Assembly: GCF_023522835.1 (NCBI RefSeq)
Contig: NZ_JALCZU010000011.1
Span: 1 to 64,000, forward strand
Reading direction: 5' to 3'
Origin: Oceanobacillus saliphilus
GTDB taxonomy: Bacteria > Bacillota > Bacilli > Bacillales > Amphibacillaceae
Length of the DNA: 64,000 nt
Shown: positions 1 through 10,643 of the stretch, piece by piece
How the letters are laid out: each line of letters starts with the position of its first letter
Position numbering within the stretch: the first letter of the stretch is position 1
Made by a program: the position numbers and the translations under genes
The notes under the pieces: model-generated
What the model was told of the DNA's origin: nothing
What the model saw: the letters and a program-made list of their open reading frames with translations, nothing else
Database searches by the model: none

Positions 1-52
1 TTAGGCACGCCGCCAGCGTTCGTCCTGAGCCAAGATCAAACTCTCCATAAAA
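1..52 (-). rRNA. rrs: 16S ribosomal RNA, 5' end only
   Basis: The reverse complement reads as the canonical 16S start: GGAGAGTTTGATC followed by TGGCTCAGGACGAACGCTGG. Only about 50 nt are inside the window and the rest lies to the left. The 5' boundary is estimated from homology. The base before TGGCTCAG is T, where most bacterial 16S genes have C or A. The rRNA operon follows lysS, as in B. subtilis. Confidence 0.95.
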
Positions 53-200
53 GTGTTTGAATTAGCTTAGTCAGAAGACTAGCTTCTATTTGTTACTTGT
101 TTCGAAAGAAAACGTCGTTTTCTTTCTTGACATATTGGTTGTTTTGTTCAGTTTTCAAAGAGCAAATTTGTTAGTCGCTTTTCAAATTGGCGACTTTATT
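53..200 (-). other. rRNA operon leader
   Basis: This transcribed leader lies between the rrn promoter and 16S. It contains CTTTGAAAACTGAAC, a conserved element of Bacillaceae rRNA leaders and spacers. It also contains a strong inverted repeat (GAAAGAAAACG/CGTTTTCTTTC, about 106-128), probably part of the processing stem or the antitermination leader. The role of the stem is inference. Confidence 0.7.
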
Positions 201-229
201 AATATAACATGTTGTCTTGTTTATGTCAA
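201..229 (-). promoter_or_regulatory. Sigma-A promoter of the rRNA operon
   Basis: On the minus strand TTGACA (224-229) is followed after exactly 17 bp by TATATT (201-206). This is a near-consensus vegetative promoter in the expected place for an rrn operon. AT-rich sequence directly upstream could act as an UP element. Confidence 0.8.
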
Positions 230-517
230 CACTTTTTCAAAATTTCTTTTTAGCTGAAATGTTTCAACTCAACCTGTTTTGTATTGGCTTAACACAACGT
301 TTATAAATTTAACACGTTTGTAACATGAAAGCAAGAGAAATTTACAAAGAAATTACTGGAAATTATTATTTCTATTATTTCATCAATTCATACATGTGAA
401 TACAGATAATTAACAAGACATTTGTGACAAACATTTCAAGCGTGAGCCGACTATAAATAATATGGATAAGTATTGTGCAATACCCTTTTCCATTAAATAA
501 TAAACCTATGTACGATA
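230..517. other. Intergenic region between lysS and the rRNA operon
   Basis: This AT-rich spacer upstream of the rrn promoter has no credible ORF. Further rRNA promoters are common here in Bacillaceae, but the only other candidate I see (TTGCAC, 17 bp, TTTATA on the minus strand near 455-485) is too weak to call. Confidence 0.4.
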
Positions 518-550
518 AGAGCCGCTGCGGAAATAATCTGCAGCGGCTCT
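518..550 (-). terminator. lysS terminator
   Basis: A perfect 11-bp stem (AGAGCCGCTGC at 518-528 with GCAGCGGCTCT at 540-550) starts 6 bp after the lysS stop codon. The U-tract is weak on the minus strand and somewhat better on the plus strand, so it may work in both directions. Confidence 0.65.
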
Positions 551-556
551 ATTTCA

Positions 557-2092
<1,536 letters not shown>

Positions 2093-2116
2093 TCACGTGG
2101 ATACCCCTGATTGTGC

Positions 2117-2402
2117 TTATTCGTTAAAGCAGAAAAACCCGCCAGTAATAAACCGGCAGATTAGTGTCATGTTTTGGCATTTCATGAACGCAGCTTTTTC
2201 TTCCTTAATTTGAACTAGGCGATCCATATGAAGCTTGCATACATCGAGTTTCTCTTGGTGATGGACCGGGTTTAAATCTCCAAGGGCAGCACAGCCAATC
2301 ATAAACGCATCTACTCCCGTTTCATCCAGACGCTGTTTCCATAACGGTGAATCAACGTCACCAATTATCGTTACCTGATTGTTTTACCATTTTAATTATA
2401 GC
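2117..2402 (-). pseudogene. dusB: Remnant of tRNA-dihydrouridine synthase dusB
   Basis: Fragments of the DusB C-terminal region can be read on the minus strand in shifting frames: IIKMVKQS (about 2378-2402), TIIGDVDSPLWKQRLDETG and AFMIGCAALGD in a second frame (about 2270-2372), VCKLHMDRLVQIK (about 2210-2250), then VHEMPKH in a third frame (about 2165-2190). B. subtilis DusB has the corresponding DIIKEVKQS, RMLDETGVDGVMIGRAALG, VCKLHLDRLIDLK and VREMRKH. The first two thirds of the gene, including the FMN barrel and catalytic cysteine, are gone, and an internal deletion removes the segment after AALG. It sits exactly where dusB sits in B. subtilis, between yazB and lysS. No functional product is expected. 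Confidence 0.85.
2132..2158 (-). terminator. Probable terminator at the end of the dusB remnant
   Basis: The minus strand reads GCCGGT-TTATT-ACTGGC, a 6-bp stem with one G-U pair, followed by GGGTTTTTC. It lies upstream of lysS and could end transcripts from the folate cluster, in which case lysS would need its own promoter. Confidence 0.5.
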
Positions 2403-2496
2403 CTAGTCTGCATAGCCTTCATACATTTACTTTCTTGTTCTATCGTATATTGTATGTACATTAATGAACTATCCATAATCTGAGACATCTTCTATT

Positions 2497-2724
2497 TTAT
2501 TCTGTCTTCTGTTTATCGGAGTTTTCCAAAGTAATCTCTTCTCTCGGTACGGATAGTTTTTCAGCAATCTGATTAATTAAATCGTCAGAAGCTACCTTTG
2601 AGCCCCGTTCTATATTACCGATCAATGCGATGGGAACGTCCAGCTCCTTTGCAAAATCTATTTGTGTAAATCCCTTCAGCTTACGAAAAGCCTTTACTCT
2701 TCTTCCAACCCGTTTCATGTCCAT
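2497..2724 (-). CDS. yazB: Small XRE-family helix-turn-helix protein (YazB)
   Basis: This 75-residue Cro/C1-type DNA-binding protein consists of little more than one HTH domain (residues 5-60, with the recognition region around TQIDFAKELDVPIALIGNIE). B. subtilis has the same gene between folK and dusB; its target is unknown. The start overlaps the end of folK by 10 bp, so the two are translated from one message. An AAGGA ribosome-binding site lies about 9 bp upstream of the ATG. Confidence 0.85.
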   Translation of the reverse strand: MDMKRVGRRVKAFRKLKGFTQIDFAKELDVPIALIGNIERGSKVASDDLINQIAEKLSVPREEITLENSDKQKTE

Positions 2725-3206
2725 TTTCTTACATCCTTTATGTCTGTATCAGGAAGCTCGTTAATAAGTTCCACAATCCTTTTATTCCAAACAGGCAGCA
2801 CAAAGTCTGGCGCAATCTCCTGCAACGGAATCAGCACAAACGCACGTTCATGCATCCTTGGGTGCGGTATTATCAATCGTTCTACTGTACTATTTTCTTG
2901 ATTATACGTCAAAATGTCAAGGTCTATTGTTCGTGGACCGAAGCGAATCTCTCTTTTGCGGCCCAATTGCAGTTCGATCGACTGGCAATACTCCAGCAGT
3001 TCCATGGAGGACAAAGATGTCTCTACTAATATTACCATATTCAGGAAATCTTCTTGATCCGTATAACCGACCGGTACTGTTTCGTAAATGGAAGATTGCT
3101 TTAAGATGTTAATATGATCATTCTTCTTTAATAATTGCAAAGCTTCCCTTAAATGCTCGTGCCTCGTTCCAATATTAGTCCCTAGAGCCAAAAAAGCTAA
3201 ATTCAT
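2715..3206 (-). CDS. folK: 6-hydroxymethyl-7,8-dihydropterin pyrophosphokinase
   Basis: HPPK transfers pyrophosphate from ATP to 6-hydroxymethyl-7,8-dihydropterin, the step before dihydropteroate synthase. Family signatures are present: ALGTNIGTRHEHL at the N-terminus and GPRTIDLDIL at about residues 90-100, whose aspartates bind magnesium. The 163 residues are a normal length. It overlaps folB by 4 bp and yazB by 10 bp, which indicates tight translational coupling in the folP-folB-folK-yazB unit. Confidence 0.95.
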   Translation of the reverse strand: MNLAFLALGTNIGTRHEHLREALQLLKKNDHINILKQSSIYETVPVGYTDQEDFLNMVILVETSLSSMELLEYCQSIELQLGRKREIRFGPRTIDLDILTYNQENSTVERLIIPHPRMHERAFVLIPLQEIAPDFVLPVWNKRIVELINELPDTDIKDVRKWT

Positions 3207-3568
3207 ATACTTTTCTCCCTGTAAATTTCAACTGCAACCGACTGATAATGTCCGGGTATCGGCGGATCTGGTTTAATAACCTTCACGCGGCATGCTTCCA
3301 GGAGCTCAAAAGAGGAAAGCAATTCGTTAGCAATCCTCTCAGCAACTGCCTCGATAAGCTTTTTCGCTTCTCCTTCCACCACTTCCTTTACAACATCGTA
3401 AACATGCCCGTAATGAACCGAATCATGCATATTATCTGTATTGCCAGCTTTTTTCAAGTCCAAGTAAAGCTCTACATCAACATTAAAACGCTGCCCTAGC
3501 TTATTTTCCTCGGGTAGTAAACCATGGAATCCATAAAATTGCATGTTATTCAGTAATATCTTATCCAA
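3203..3568 (-). CDS. folB: Dihydroneopterin aldolase
   Basis: FolB splits 7,8-dihydroneopterin into 6-hydroxymethyl-dihydropterin and glycolaldehyde. The protein begins DKILLNNMQFYGFHG and continues EENKLGQRF, both typical of the family. A TTG start at 3568 is chosen: a strong GGGAGGT lies 7 bp upstream, and the resulting 121 residues match the family. An upstream in-frame start at 3589 has no such support and lies deeper inside folP. It overlaps folP by 8 bp and folK by 4 bp. Confidence 0.93.
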   Translation of the reverse strand: MDKILLNNMQFYGFHGLLPEENKLGQRFNVDVELYLDLKKAGNTDNMHDSVHYGHVYDVVKEVVEGEAKKLIEAVAERIANELLSSFELLEACRVKVIKPDPPIPGHYQSVAVEIYREKSI

Positions 3569-4391
3569 CTTCCGTACCTCCCTCAGCAAGGATGGCGTCT
3601 GTCATTTGAGCTATCTCTTTATTTAATTTCACGTTATGAACACGAACAAGATGCGCACCTTTTATGATTCCTAGGGCTGTCGTAGCTCCAGTACCATTAT
3701 CACGTTCAGCTGCCGGCAAATCGAGTACACCGCCAATAAACCTTTTTCGAGATGTCGCTAATAGAAATGGGTAACCCATCCCTACCAATTGCTCCAGGTT
3801 ATTCATAACAACAAGATTGTCCGTTGCAGATTTAGCAAAGCCTAAACCTGGATCAAGAATAATGTGATGTTTTGGTACACCCGCATTGAGGGCAATTTGA
3901 ATGCTTTCTTCAAGATCTGTTTTCATATCATCTATGATGGATTTGTAAGCTTCATTTGTCCGGTTATGCATTAAAATAATCGGGACCCCATAATCTGCGG
4001 CAACATTGGCAATCTCCGGCTCCATTTTAGCTCCCCATACATCATTGATTATATCCGCCCCTGCTTCCACTGCTTTTTGGGCAGTTGCTGCTTTGTACGT
4101 ATCAATCGAAATAGGAATATTAATTTCTTCCTTTAATGCTTGAATAACCGGAACAACACGATGAATCTCTTCTTCCGCCGTAACTGGGTCATGACCTGGA
4201 CGAGTCGATTCTCCACCGATATCAATAATATCAGCCCCTTGCCTCTCCATTAGAACAGCCTGCTCCACTGCTTTTTCAATGGTTGTATAACTTCCACCAT
4301 CTGAAAAGGAATCCGGCGTTACATTTAAAATACCCATAATATGTGTTCTTTCAGATAAATATAGTGTCTTTTTAGTTGTTTTTAAAATCAT
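3561..4391 (-). CDS. folP: Dihydropteroate synthase
   Basis: FolP condenses the pterin pyrophosphate with p-aminobenzoate to make dihydropteroate; it is the sulfonamide target. Diagnostic motifs are MGILNVTPDSFSDGG (about 19-33), DIGGESTRPG (about 57-66) and the C-terminal KRFIGG (about 211-216). The 276 residues are normal. In B. subtilis the p-aminobenzoate genes pabB, pabA and pabC lie between cysK and folP. Here cysK is the direct neighbour, with a terminator between them. Confidence 0.96.
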   Translation of the reverse strand: MILKTTKKTLYLSERTHIMGILNVTPDSFSDGGSYTTIEKAVEQAVLMERQGADIIDIGGESTRPGHDPVTAEEEIHRVVPVIQALKEEINIPISIDTYKAATAQKAVEAGADIINDVWGAKMEPEIANVAADYGVPIILMHNRTNEAYKSIIDDMKTDLEESIQIALNAGVPKHHIILDPGLGFAKSATDNLVVMNNLEQLVGMGYPFLLATSRKRFIGGVLDLPAAERDNGTGATTALGIIKGAHLVRVHNVKLNKEIAQMTDAILAEGGTEVG

Positions 4392-4453
4392 GTAAATACG
4401 AAACCTACTTTCCTTGATAGATATATACGTTTATCCTAACCTATCTTCACACA

Positions 4454-4488
4454 GAAAAAAAGGACCAGCATCTGTATTATGCCAATCC
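4454..4488 (-). terminator. cysK terminator
   Basis: The minus strand reads GGATTGGC, an 11-nt loop, GCTGGTCC, then seven T residues. The 8-bp stem includes three G-U pairs. It follows the cysK stop directly and separates cysK from folP. Confidence 0.75.
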
Positions 4489-4497
4489 TTCTTTCTT

Positions 4498-5427
4498 TTA
4501 CTGATTATCTTCAAATTGATACAAAGGAGTAGATAAATATCTTTCTCCATTATCCGGAAAGATTGCAAGAACTTTTTTGCCTTTACCGAGTTGTTTTGCA
4601 ACCTTTAGGGCAGCAGCTATTGCTGCACCGGCTGAAACTCCACCAAGAATCCCATTTGTTGTAGCCACTTTACGCGAAGTATCAAAAGCTTCATCATTTT
4701 CTATCGTCAACACTTCATCATAGATTTCATTATTCAATACATCTGGGTTAAAACCTGCACCAATTCCTTGGATTTTATGTGGTCCAGGTGAGCCGCCTGA
4801 CAATACAGGTGATGCTGCGGGCTCTACCGCATAAATCTTAATACCTTCAAATTTCTCTTTTAACACCTTGCCTGCTCCAGTGATTGTACCACCAGTTCCG
4901 ATACCAGATACAAACGCATCCAGGCCGTCACTCATTTGTTCCACAATTTCTTTACCGGTAGTCAGCTCATGGATTTCAGGGTTGGCTGGGTTACTGAATT
5001 GTTGCGGCATGAAGTAGCCATTCTCGTTTTTTAGTTCTTCTGCTTTTGCAATGGCACCTTTCATTCCGTCTGCTCCTGGTGTCAATACCAGCTCCGCACC
5101 ATATGCGCGTAATAGATTACGGCGTTCCTGACTCATTGTGTCAGGCATAACTAATACAGATTTATACCCTTTAGCAGCTGCAACCATTGCAAGTCCAATT
5201 CCAGTGTTACCACTTGTCGGCTCAATAATGGTGTCACCTTCCTTAAGGACACCTTCTTCTTCAGCAGCTTCAATCATGGATATCGCAATACGGTCTTTTA
5301 CAGAACTTCCAGGATTCATAAATTCAAGTTTTACATATACATCTGCACTATCAGGATCTGTAAGATTGTTTAATTTAACAATTGGAGTTCCACCAATTAA
5401 ACCAGTAATATTATCAGCAACTTTCAC
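4498..5427 (-). CDS. cysK: Cysteine synthase (O-acetylserine sulfhydrylase)
   Basis: CysK makes cysteine from O-acetylserine and sulfide with pyridoxal phosphate. The PLP lysine sits in GSSVKDRIA (about residue 45), the substrate loop is PTSGNTG (about 70-76), and the phosphate-binding glycines are in [10 protein letters not shown] (about 175-184). The 309 residues fit CysK. The start is GTG, preceded by a strong AGGAGGGG. It has its own promoter and terminator. In B. subtilis this gene also represses sulfur genes by partnering CymR; that is family knowledge, not visible here. Confidence 0.97.
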   Translation of the reverse strand: MKVADNITGLIGGTPIVKLNNLTDPDSADVYVKLEFMNPGSSVKDRIAISMIEAAEEEGVLKEGDTIIEPTSGNTGIGLAMVAAAKGYKSVLVMPDTMSQERRNLLRAYGAELVLTPGADGMKGAIAKAEELKNENGYFMPQQFSNPANPEIHELTTGKEIVEQMSDGLDAFVSGIGTGGTITGAGKVLKEKFEGIKIYAVEPAASPVLSGGSPGPHKIQGIGAGFNPDVLNNEIYDEVLTIENDEAFDTSRKVATTNGILGGVSAGAAIAAALKVAKQLGKGKKVLAIFPDNGERYLSTPLYQFEDNQ

Positions 5428-5470
5428 GATAGCCCCTCCTAATTCATAGTAATTTTATATGATTAATTAT

Positions 5471-5499
5471 AATGTACGGTTTATTTTAAAAGATGTCAA
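5471..5499 (-). promoter_or_regulatory. Sigma-A promoter of cysK
   Basis: TTGACA (5494-5499) is followed after 17 bp by TACATT (5471-5476) on the minus strand, about 45 bp upstream of the cysK start. I could not recognise a specific CymR or S-box element. Confidence 0.6.
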
Positions 5500-5546
5500 C
5501 TTATTTATCTGAAAATTCGCAGGGATATAACCTTTGACTTATTTGG

Positions 5547-6449
5547 CTATTCTCCATAAATCCACTCAACTTCAACTTGTTCCCATAACGGATCTGCAGT
5601 TAATGTTTGACCAATCTCCTGCAATGCCAATTCACTTTCCATATAAGGTTTAATTTCTTCATATGTAAATTCAATTGACGGTAGCTTTTTATGAAGATAA
5701 ATTACAGCTACTCCATTCTCTGCCCGAAAAGGTTCGCTATAGGAATGATCTTCCATTTCTAAAGCGATTGTTTCATAACTATTTGGCAAAAACTGGCTTG
5801 ATGTGTAGATAGACCCCATATAACCGCCATTATTTTTCGTTTCCTCATCTAAGGAATATTCTCTTGCAAGCAAATGGAAAGAAGCTCCTTCTTCCAGTTC
5901 AGCAACAATCTTTTCTGCTGTCTCAAAATTGTTCACAAGAATATGGGACAGCTGTACGGAAGACGAAAAATTATACTGATCCCCATAACGATTATAGTAA
6001 TTTTGCAATTCTTCTTCCGGAATGGACGTATCTCTTGTCAGTAGTTCTTCCAGCTGATAGCGATAAATGATATCATCCCGCCATCTAGCCTCTTCAACGG
6101 CTGACTCTTCTTCCGTCATAACTCCTTGCATCGTATATAGAAAGGCGATGTCACGTTCAATAATTTTTTCATCAATTTCTATATTTTCTTCTTCTGCCAA
6201 ATGATTGACTACTTTTCTGTCAATCATTGTCTTTAACCGTTTTTCGCCATGGGCAGTTCTTAGCCCTTCCATCCAATCCTGATAGGATATTTCCTCACCA
6301 GCAATTGATGCAACAGGTTCTCTGCTATTTATTTCAGCATTCTCATTTTCACTTATGACAACTTTCTCTTCCTGATTCCAAAACAGTAGGGAGGCAATAT
6401 TGGTGACAAGAAGCACAACAATAATACCAAGTAATAATTTTTTCGACAT
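5547..6449 (-). CDS. yacD: PrsA-like parvulin foldase (YacD)
   Basis: This is a membrane-anchored peptidyl-prolyl isomerase of the parvulin class. Residues 5-25 form one membrane segment or uncleaved signal. A SurA/PrsA-like helical domain follows, and the parvulin domain starts near VQLSHILVNN (about residue 165) and ends near VIYLHKK (about 255). There is no lipobox cysteine, so unlike PrsA it is probably held by its N-terminal helix. ATG at 6449 is preferred because AAGGAAG lies 9 bp upstream; an in-frame TTG three codons earlier abuts the ribosome site. It lies between hslO and cysK, as in B. subtilis. Confidence 0.88.
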   Translation of the reverse strand: MSKKLLLGIIVVLLVTNIASLLFWNQEEKVVISENENAEINSREPVASIAGEEISYQDWMEGLRTAHGEKRLKTMIDRKVVNHLAEEENIEIDEKIIERDIAFLYTMQGVMTEEESAVEEARWRDDIIYRYQLEELLTRDTSIPEEELQNYYNRYGDQYNFSSSVQLSHILVNNFETAEKIVAELEEGASFHLLAREYSLDEETKNNGGYMGSIYTSSQFLPNSYETIALEMEDHSYSEPFRAENGVAVIYLHKKLPSIEFTYEEIKPYMESELALQEIGQTLTADPLWEQVEVEWIYGE

Positions 6450-6467
6450 GATTGTCAACTTCCTTTC

Positions 6468-7337
6468 CTACTGCATCAGTTCTTCCAGTTCTTGTTCAGT
6501 AAAGTGATAGGTTTCATTACAGAAGTGGCAGTTGGCTTCAGCACCATGATCTTGATCAATCATGCTTTGAATTTCTTCGTTTCCTAGTCCAATTATAGCA
6601 TTCGCCAAGCGATCCTTTGAACATTTGCATCGGAACTCAATTGGCATAGACTCAAGGATTTTTACTTCTTCATCTACAAATAATCGTTGTAAAATCTGCT
6701 CAGGGCTTTTGCCTTCGCTAACCAGGGTTGAGATTGCAGGGAACGACTGAATTTGTTCCTCAAGCCTTGTAATAATCTCTTCGCCCGCTCCAGGCATTAC
6801 TTGAATGATGAATCCGCCTGCAGCCAGAATTGTATGATCTGGGTTTACCAATACTCCCGCACCTACTGCTGAAGGTACCTGTTCAGACGTAGCGAAATAG
6901 TATGTGAAATCTTCACTGATTTCTCCGGAAACGATTGGAACTTCACCTGTAAAGTATTCTTTCAATCCTAAGTCTTTAATGACACTCAGACTTCCCTCTG
7001 TCCCAACAGCACGGGCAACATCCAATTTCCCTTTTTCATTCAATTCAAAATCGACATGGGGATTGTTCACATATCCACGTACATGCCCCTTTGCATTTCC
7101 ATCCGCAATAATAGCACCGATTGGCCCATTACCTTGCACTTTTATTGTATTAGAGTCCTCCCCCTTAAGCATTGCCCCCATCATAGCCGTAATCGTAATG
7201 GTTCTTCCAAGTGCGGCTGAGGCAGTCGCCCAAGTATCCTGTCTTCGTCGTGCTTCTTCCACCGTATTGGTGGAAGATACTGCATAAGCACGCACGCTTC
7301 CATCAAATGTTGTTGCTTTCACAAGATAGTCTTTCAT
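6468..7337 (-). CDS. hslO: Redox-regulated chaperone Hsp33
   Basis: Hsp33 is a cytosolic holdase switched on by oxidative unfolding. The zinc-binding redox switch is visible near the C-terminus as CKC (about residues 236-238) and, about 30 residues later, CHFC. The oxidised protein releases zinc and binds unfolding clients. The 289 residues are normal. It is 17 bp downstream of coaX and followed by yacD in the same direction, likely one operon. Confidence 0.97.
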   Translation of the reverse strand: MKDYLVKATTFDGSVRAYAVSSTNTVEEARRRQDTWATASAALGRTITITAMMGAMLKGEDSNTIKVQGNGPIGAIIADGNAKGHVRGYVNNPHVDFELNEKGKLDVARAVGTEGSLSVIKDLGLKEYFTGEVPIVSGEISEDFTYYFATSEQVPSAVGAGVLVNPDHTILAAGGFIIQVMPGAGEEIITRLEEQIQSFPAISTLVSEGKSPEQILQRLFVDEEVKILESMPIEFRCKCSKDRLANAIIGLGNEEIQSMIDQDHGAEANCHFCNETYHFTEQELEELMQ

Positions 7338-7354
7338 GTTAAGGTTCTCTCCTT

Positions 7355-8131
7355 TTATCGTTGTTGAGTTATTTTCTTGTATATTAAGTATAGCCCTTTT
7401 AAAGTTAGATACGGGTCCACATGATCAATGGTTGCTGATTCGTGAGCTATCAATTTAGCAAGCCCACCTGTCGCAATCACTTTTGGAGATGAATTTTTCT
7501 CTCCTTTTATTCGGTTAACCAGACCATCAACTTGTCCAATAAAGCCATAAAAAACCCCAGATGTCATTGCTTCTACAGTCGAAGTTCCGACAATCTTCTC
7601 AGGTGCTTGAATTTCAATCTTTGGCAGCTTTGATGCCTTACTGTACAAGGCTTCCATCGAAATATTAATTCCTGGAGTGATGATCCCCCCAGAGTACGCT
7701 GCTTCCTCGTTAATGTAGCAGTAGGTTGTAGCTGTCCCAAAATCGATGATAATCAAAGGTGAGCCATATTCCGTAATAGCTCCGGCAGCATTAACAATGC
7801 GATCTGCCCCTACTTCCTTTGGATTCGGATAGTTCATTTTCAAGTATGTCTGAAAATCTTCCTTTCCAATAACCATTGGGTCAATTTCAAAATAATCTCT
7901 GCTCATTTTCTCAAGTGCAAACATGATTGGCGGTACGACCGAAGATATGATGACTCCATGTATATCTGAAAAAGCAACACCTCTATGATCGAAAAGAGAT
8001 TTAATCAGCATACCGAATTCATCTTCTGTTTTATAACGGTCTGTTTTTATTCGCCACTCATACTTTAATTTATCTTTTTCAAATACCCCAAGAACCGTAT
8101 TTGTATTCCCTACATCAAGTACAAATAACAT
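7355..8131 (-). CDS. coaX: Type III pantothenate kinase
   Basis: CoaX phosphorylates pantothenate, the first step of coenzyme A synthesis, and is not feedback-inhibited by CoA. It belongs to the ASKHA fold. The N-terminal phosphate loop is [12 protein letters not shown] (residues 5-16), followed by [10 protein letters not shown] (about 126-135) and GGIITPGI (about 147-154). The 258 residues fit. An AGGAAGG site lies about 11 bp before the ATG. It heads a coaX-hslO-yacD unit with ftsH immediately upstream. Confidence 0.96.
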   Translation of the reverse strand: MLFVLDVGNTNTVLGVFEKDKLKYEWRIKTDRYKTEDEFGMLIKSLFDHRGVAFSDIHGVIISSVVPPIMFALEKMSRDYFEIDPMVIGKEDFQTYLKMNYPNPKEVGADRIVNAAGAITEYGSPLIIIDFGTATTYCYINEEAAYSGGIITPGINISMEALYSKASKLPKIEIQAPEKIVGTSTVEAMTSGVFYGFIGQVDGLVNRIKGEKNSSPKVIATGGLAKLIAHESATIDHVDPYLTLKGLYLIYKKITQQR

Positions 8132-8430
8132 GCGTCACCATACCTTCCTATCATTTCTATTTTTTAATATAACATACTTTAGAAGTCATTAGAAATGCTA
8201 GCTTTAAGGCTATAAAAGTAGAGCAAAAGCGGAAGCCCCTTGATCATATCCGACAAGCTCAAGCAAGAAAATTCCATGCGTTTTTTTGATACAGGGAGTT
8301 TCTAATTCGGGACCTCGTGGGGGTAGATGACTTTCACTGGATCCGATATATCTGTATGTCGATTAGCTGCTGTTATCAATGTAATCTTATCTTTTTATTA
8401 CTTGCACATATGGAGAAACTATTGCGCAAA
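8132..8430. other. Intergenic region with a Bacillaceae-type short repeat remnant
   Basis: No credible gene lies in this 300-bp gap between coaX and the ftsH terminator. Positions 8222-8290 contain AAAAGCGGAAGC and later ACAAGCTCAAGC, a degenerate match to the AAAAGCGCAAGCG repeat seen near 54804. A promoter for coaX probably lies in 8135-8180 (TATATT-like -10 on the minus strand), but its -35 is weak. Confidence 0.35.
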
Positions 8431-8433
8431 CAC

Positions 8434-8463
8434 AAAAGCAGCCACTTTCCCGTGGCTGCTTTT
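8434..8463 (-). terminator. ftsH terminator
   Basis: A perfect 12-bp stem (AAAAGCAGCCAC at 8434-8445 with GTGGCTGCTTTT at 8452-8463) lies 7 bp beyond the ftsH stop and ends in TTTTGTGTTTG on the minus strand. Confidence 0.85.
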
Positions 8464-8469
8464 AAATCA

Positions 8470-10482
8470 TTAATCTTTTTTATCTGCTTCCGAATCTTTA
8501 TCGTTCATAATCGGATCATTAATATATTTCTTATTTTCCGATTCTGTTTTTTCTTTAGCTTCTTCATAAGATAACGATTCTGTTTCTTCTTCTTTAGAAT
8601 TTATATTTACTTTTACGTCTTCTGAGTTCGTGTTCGTAGCATCTACTACTGGGTCCGGAAGCTTACCATCTTCAAACAAGGACTTAATCTGTTTTGCGTC
8701 CAGTGTTTCCACTTCCAGAAGTGTCTGTGCCACGAGCTCAAGCTTATCTTTATGTTCAGTAAGGATTTTCTTAGCTCGCTCATAGCAGTAATTGATAAAG
8801 TTTTGCATTTCTTTATCAATATCATGAGCAATCGCATCACTGTATGTTTGCTCATTTTGAATATCACGGCCTAAAAAGACATTTCCGCCGCCACCACTGC
8901 TGAATTGCAATGGACCGATTTTATCACTCATACCATATTCGGTAATCATTTTATGAGCAATACTTGTAGCACGTTGGAAGTCATTGGATGCTCCTGTACT
9001 GACTTCGCCAAAAATAATTTCTTCAGCTACACGTCCACCAAGCAAACCAGTTATTTTATCAAAAAGTTCCGGCTTCGTCATAAAGTAACGGTCTTCTCTT
9101 GGGAGCATCACTGCATAACCTCCAGCTTGCCCACGAGGTACAATGGTAACTTTATGCACGATATCTGCATCGTCAAGAACCATACCGATAATTGTGTGGC
9201 CACTTTCATGATACGCCACGATATTTCTTTCTTTTTTCGATATTACCCTGCTTTTCTTAGCAGGACCTGCAATGACACGATCAATCGCTTCGTCAATATC
9301 CAGTTGGTTAACTGACTTGCGATCATTCCTGGCAGCAATGAGAGCTGCTTCATTCAACAGATTCTCCAGGTCTGCACCCGAGAAGCCTGGCGTACGCATT
9401 GCAATGGTTTTAAGATCTACTGTATCGTCCAGTGGTTTATTCCGGGAATGAACCTGTAATACCGCTTCACGGCCTTTAACATCCGGACGATCTACCATGA
9501 TTTGTCTATCAAAACGACCTGGGCGAAGTAATGCAGGGTCAAGAATATCTGCACGGTTTGTTGCAGCTATAATGATAATCCCTTCATTAGCACCGAAACC
9601 ATCCATTTCAACAAGCAATTGGTTCAAGGTTTGCTCACGCTCATCGTGACCTCCACCAAGACCTGCACCACGTTGACGTCCAACCGCATCAATTTCATCA
9701 ATGAAAATGATACACGGTGCATTTTTCTTCGCATTTTCAAACAAGTCACGGACACGGGAAGCACCTACACCAACAAACATCTCAACGAAGTCTGAACCAC
9801 TGATTGAGAAGAATGGTGTGCCAGCCTCACCTGCGACGGCTCTTGCAAGTAATGTCTTACCTGTACCTGGAGGACCTACAAGCAGGACCCCTTTAGGAAT
9901 TCGTGCACCAACTGCAGAGAATTTACGTGGGTCTTTCAGGAATTCAACAACCTCAACCAATTCCTGTTTCTCTTCATCTGCACCTGCCACATCTTTGAAA
10001 CGTACTTTTTTCTTGTCTTCCGTATACATTTTTGCTTTACTTTTACCAAAGTTCATGACACGGCCTCCGCCGCCTCCACCTTGCGCCTGACTAAGAATGA
10101 ACAGGAAGAAAAGTCCAATTAGTAAAAACGGGACAATTCCGGTCAGGAAAGTAAGCCATGGACTTGGTTGCTCTTCTTCGGCAACATTAAGTATACTTTG
10201 CTCCGTTGCTGTATCCGTTATCTGTGCAATAATTTCTGTATTATCTGGAACCTGAGCAACAAAAGTTGTGTCACCATCTGTCAATGTGCCGGTAAAGCGA
10301 ATAATTCCGTGTGAAGGCTGGAATGTCAGCTCTTCAACTTCACCATTATTTAAAGCATCCATAAATTGCTGTACATTATATTGTTCTGTTTCTTCACCTT
10401 GTCCATTGAACACTCCTATTACGCCAATGATGACAAAGAAAATGAGCATCCAAAACAGGACATTACGAAATATTTGACTCAT
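8470..10482 (-). CDS. ftsH: ATP-dependent zinc metalloprotease FtsH
   Basis: FtsH is a membrane-bound AAA+ protease that degrades misfolded membrane proteins and regulators such as Spo0E-like phosphatases. Order of domains: a first membrane helix near residues 7-25, an extracytoplasmic segment, a second helix (about 100-120), the AAA module with GPPGTGKT and [11 protein letters not shown], and the peptidase domain with HESGH. A glycine run (QGGGGGGR) follows the second helix, and the C-terminal tail is long and acidic. ATG at 10482 is chosen because GGGAGGAGG lies 6 bp upstream; the open frame extends 13 codons further without a ribosome site. Product 670 residues. Confidence 0.97.
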   Translation of the reverse strand: MSQIFRNVLFWMLIFFVIIGVIGVFNGQGEETEQYNVQQFMDALNNGEVEELTFQPSHGIIRFTGTLTDGDTTFVAQVPDNTEIIAQITDTATEQSILNVAEEEQPSPWLTFLTGIVPFLLIGLFFLFILSQAQGGGGGGRVMNFGKSKAKMYTEDKKKVRFKDVAGADEEKQELVEVVEFLKDPRKFSAVGARIPKGVLLVGPPGTGKTLLARAVAGEAGTPFFSISGSDFVEMFVGVGASRVRDLFENAKKNAPCIIFIDEIDAVGRQRGAGLGGGHDEREQTLNQLLVEMDGFGANEGIIIIAATNRADILDPALLRPGRFDRQIMVDRPDVKGREAVLQVHSRNKPLDDTVDLKTIAMRTPGFSGADLENLLNEAALIAARNDRKSVNQLDIDEAIDRVIAGPAKKSRVISKKERNIVAYHESGHTIIGMVLDDADIVHKVTIVPRGQAGGYAVMLPREDRYFMTKPELFDKITGLLGGRVAEEIIFGEVSTGASNDFQRATSIAHKMITEYGMSDKIGPLQFSSGGGGNVFLGRDIQNEQTYSDAIAHDIDKEMQNFINYCYERAKKILTEHKDKLELVAQTLLEVETLDAKQIKSLFEDGKLPDPVVDATNTNSEDVKVNINSKEEETESLSYEEAKEKTESENKKYINDPIMNDKDSEADKKD

Positions 10483-10520
10483 TGCCAACCTCCTCCCAAG
10501 CGGGGAAAAACTATAGTACA

Positions 10521-10533
10521 TCGTATCATACGA
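10521..10533. promoter_or_regulatory. Short palindrome in the ftsH upstream region
   Basis: TCGTAT-C-ATACGA is a perfect 13-bp dyad about 40 bp upstream of the ftsH start. It overlaps a TATGAT that could be a -10 hexamer. It may be an operator, but no regulator can be named. Confidence 0.3.
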
Positions 10534-10643
10534 AAAAGTTGAAATACAACTGATTTAACTTAAAACTAGGATTTATTTTTCCACTTGTTACCGATTACTT
10601 GCCAGGAAGAAAAATACTCCTTATCCCATTACATCTGCGGAGA

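Noticed and set aside
230-517. Additional rRNA promoters upstream of the main one
   Set aside because: Tandem rrn promoters are common, but the only candidate hexamers here are weak and could be chance in AT-rich sequence.
10521-10560. Second promoter candidate for ftsH
   Set aside because: TATGAT is present but the -35 region at the right distance (TCAGTT) is too poor; only the palindrome is reported.
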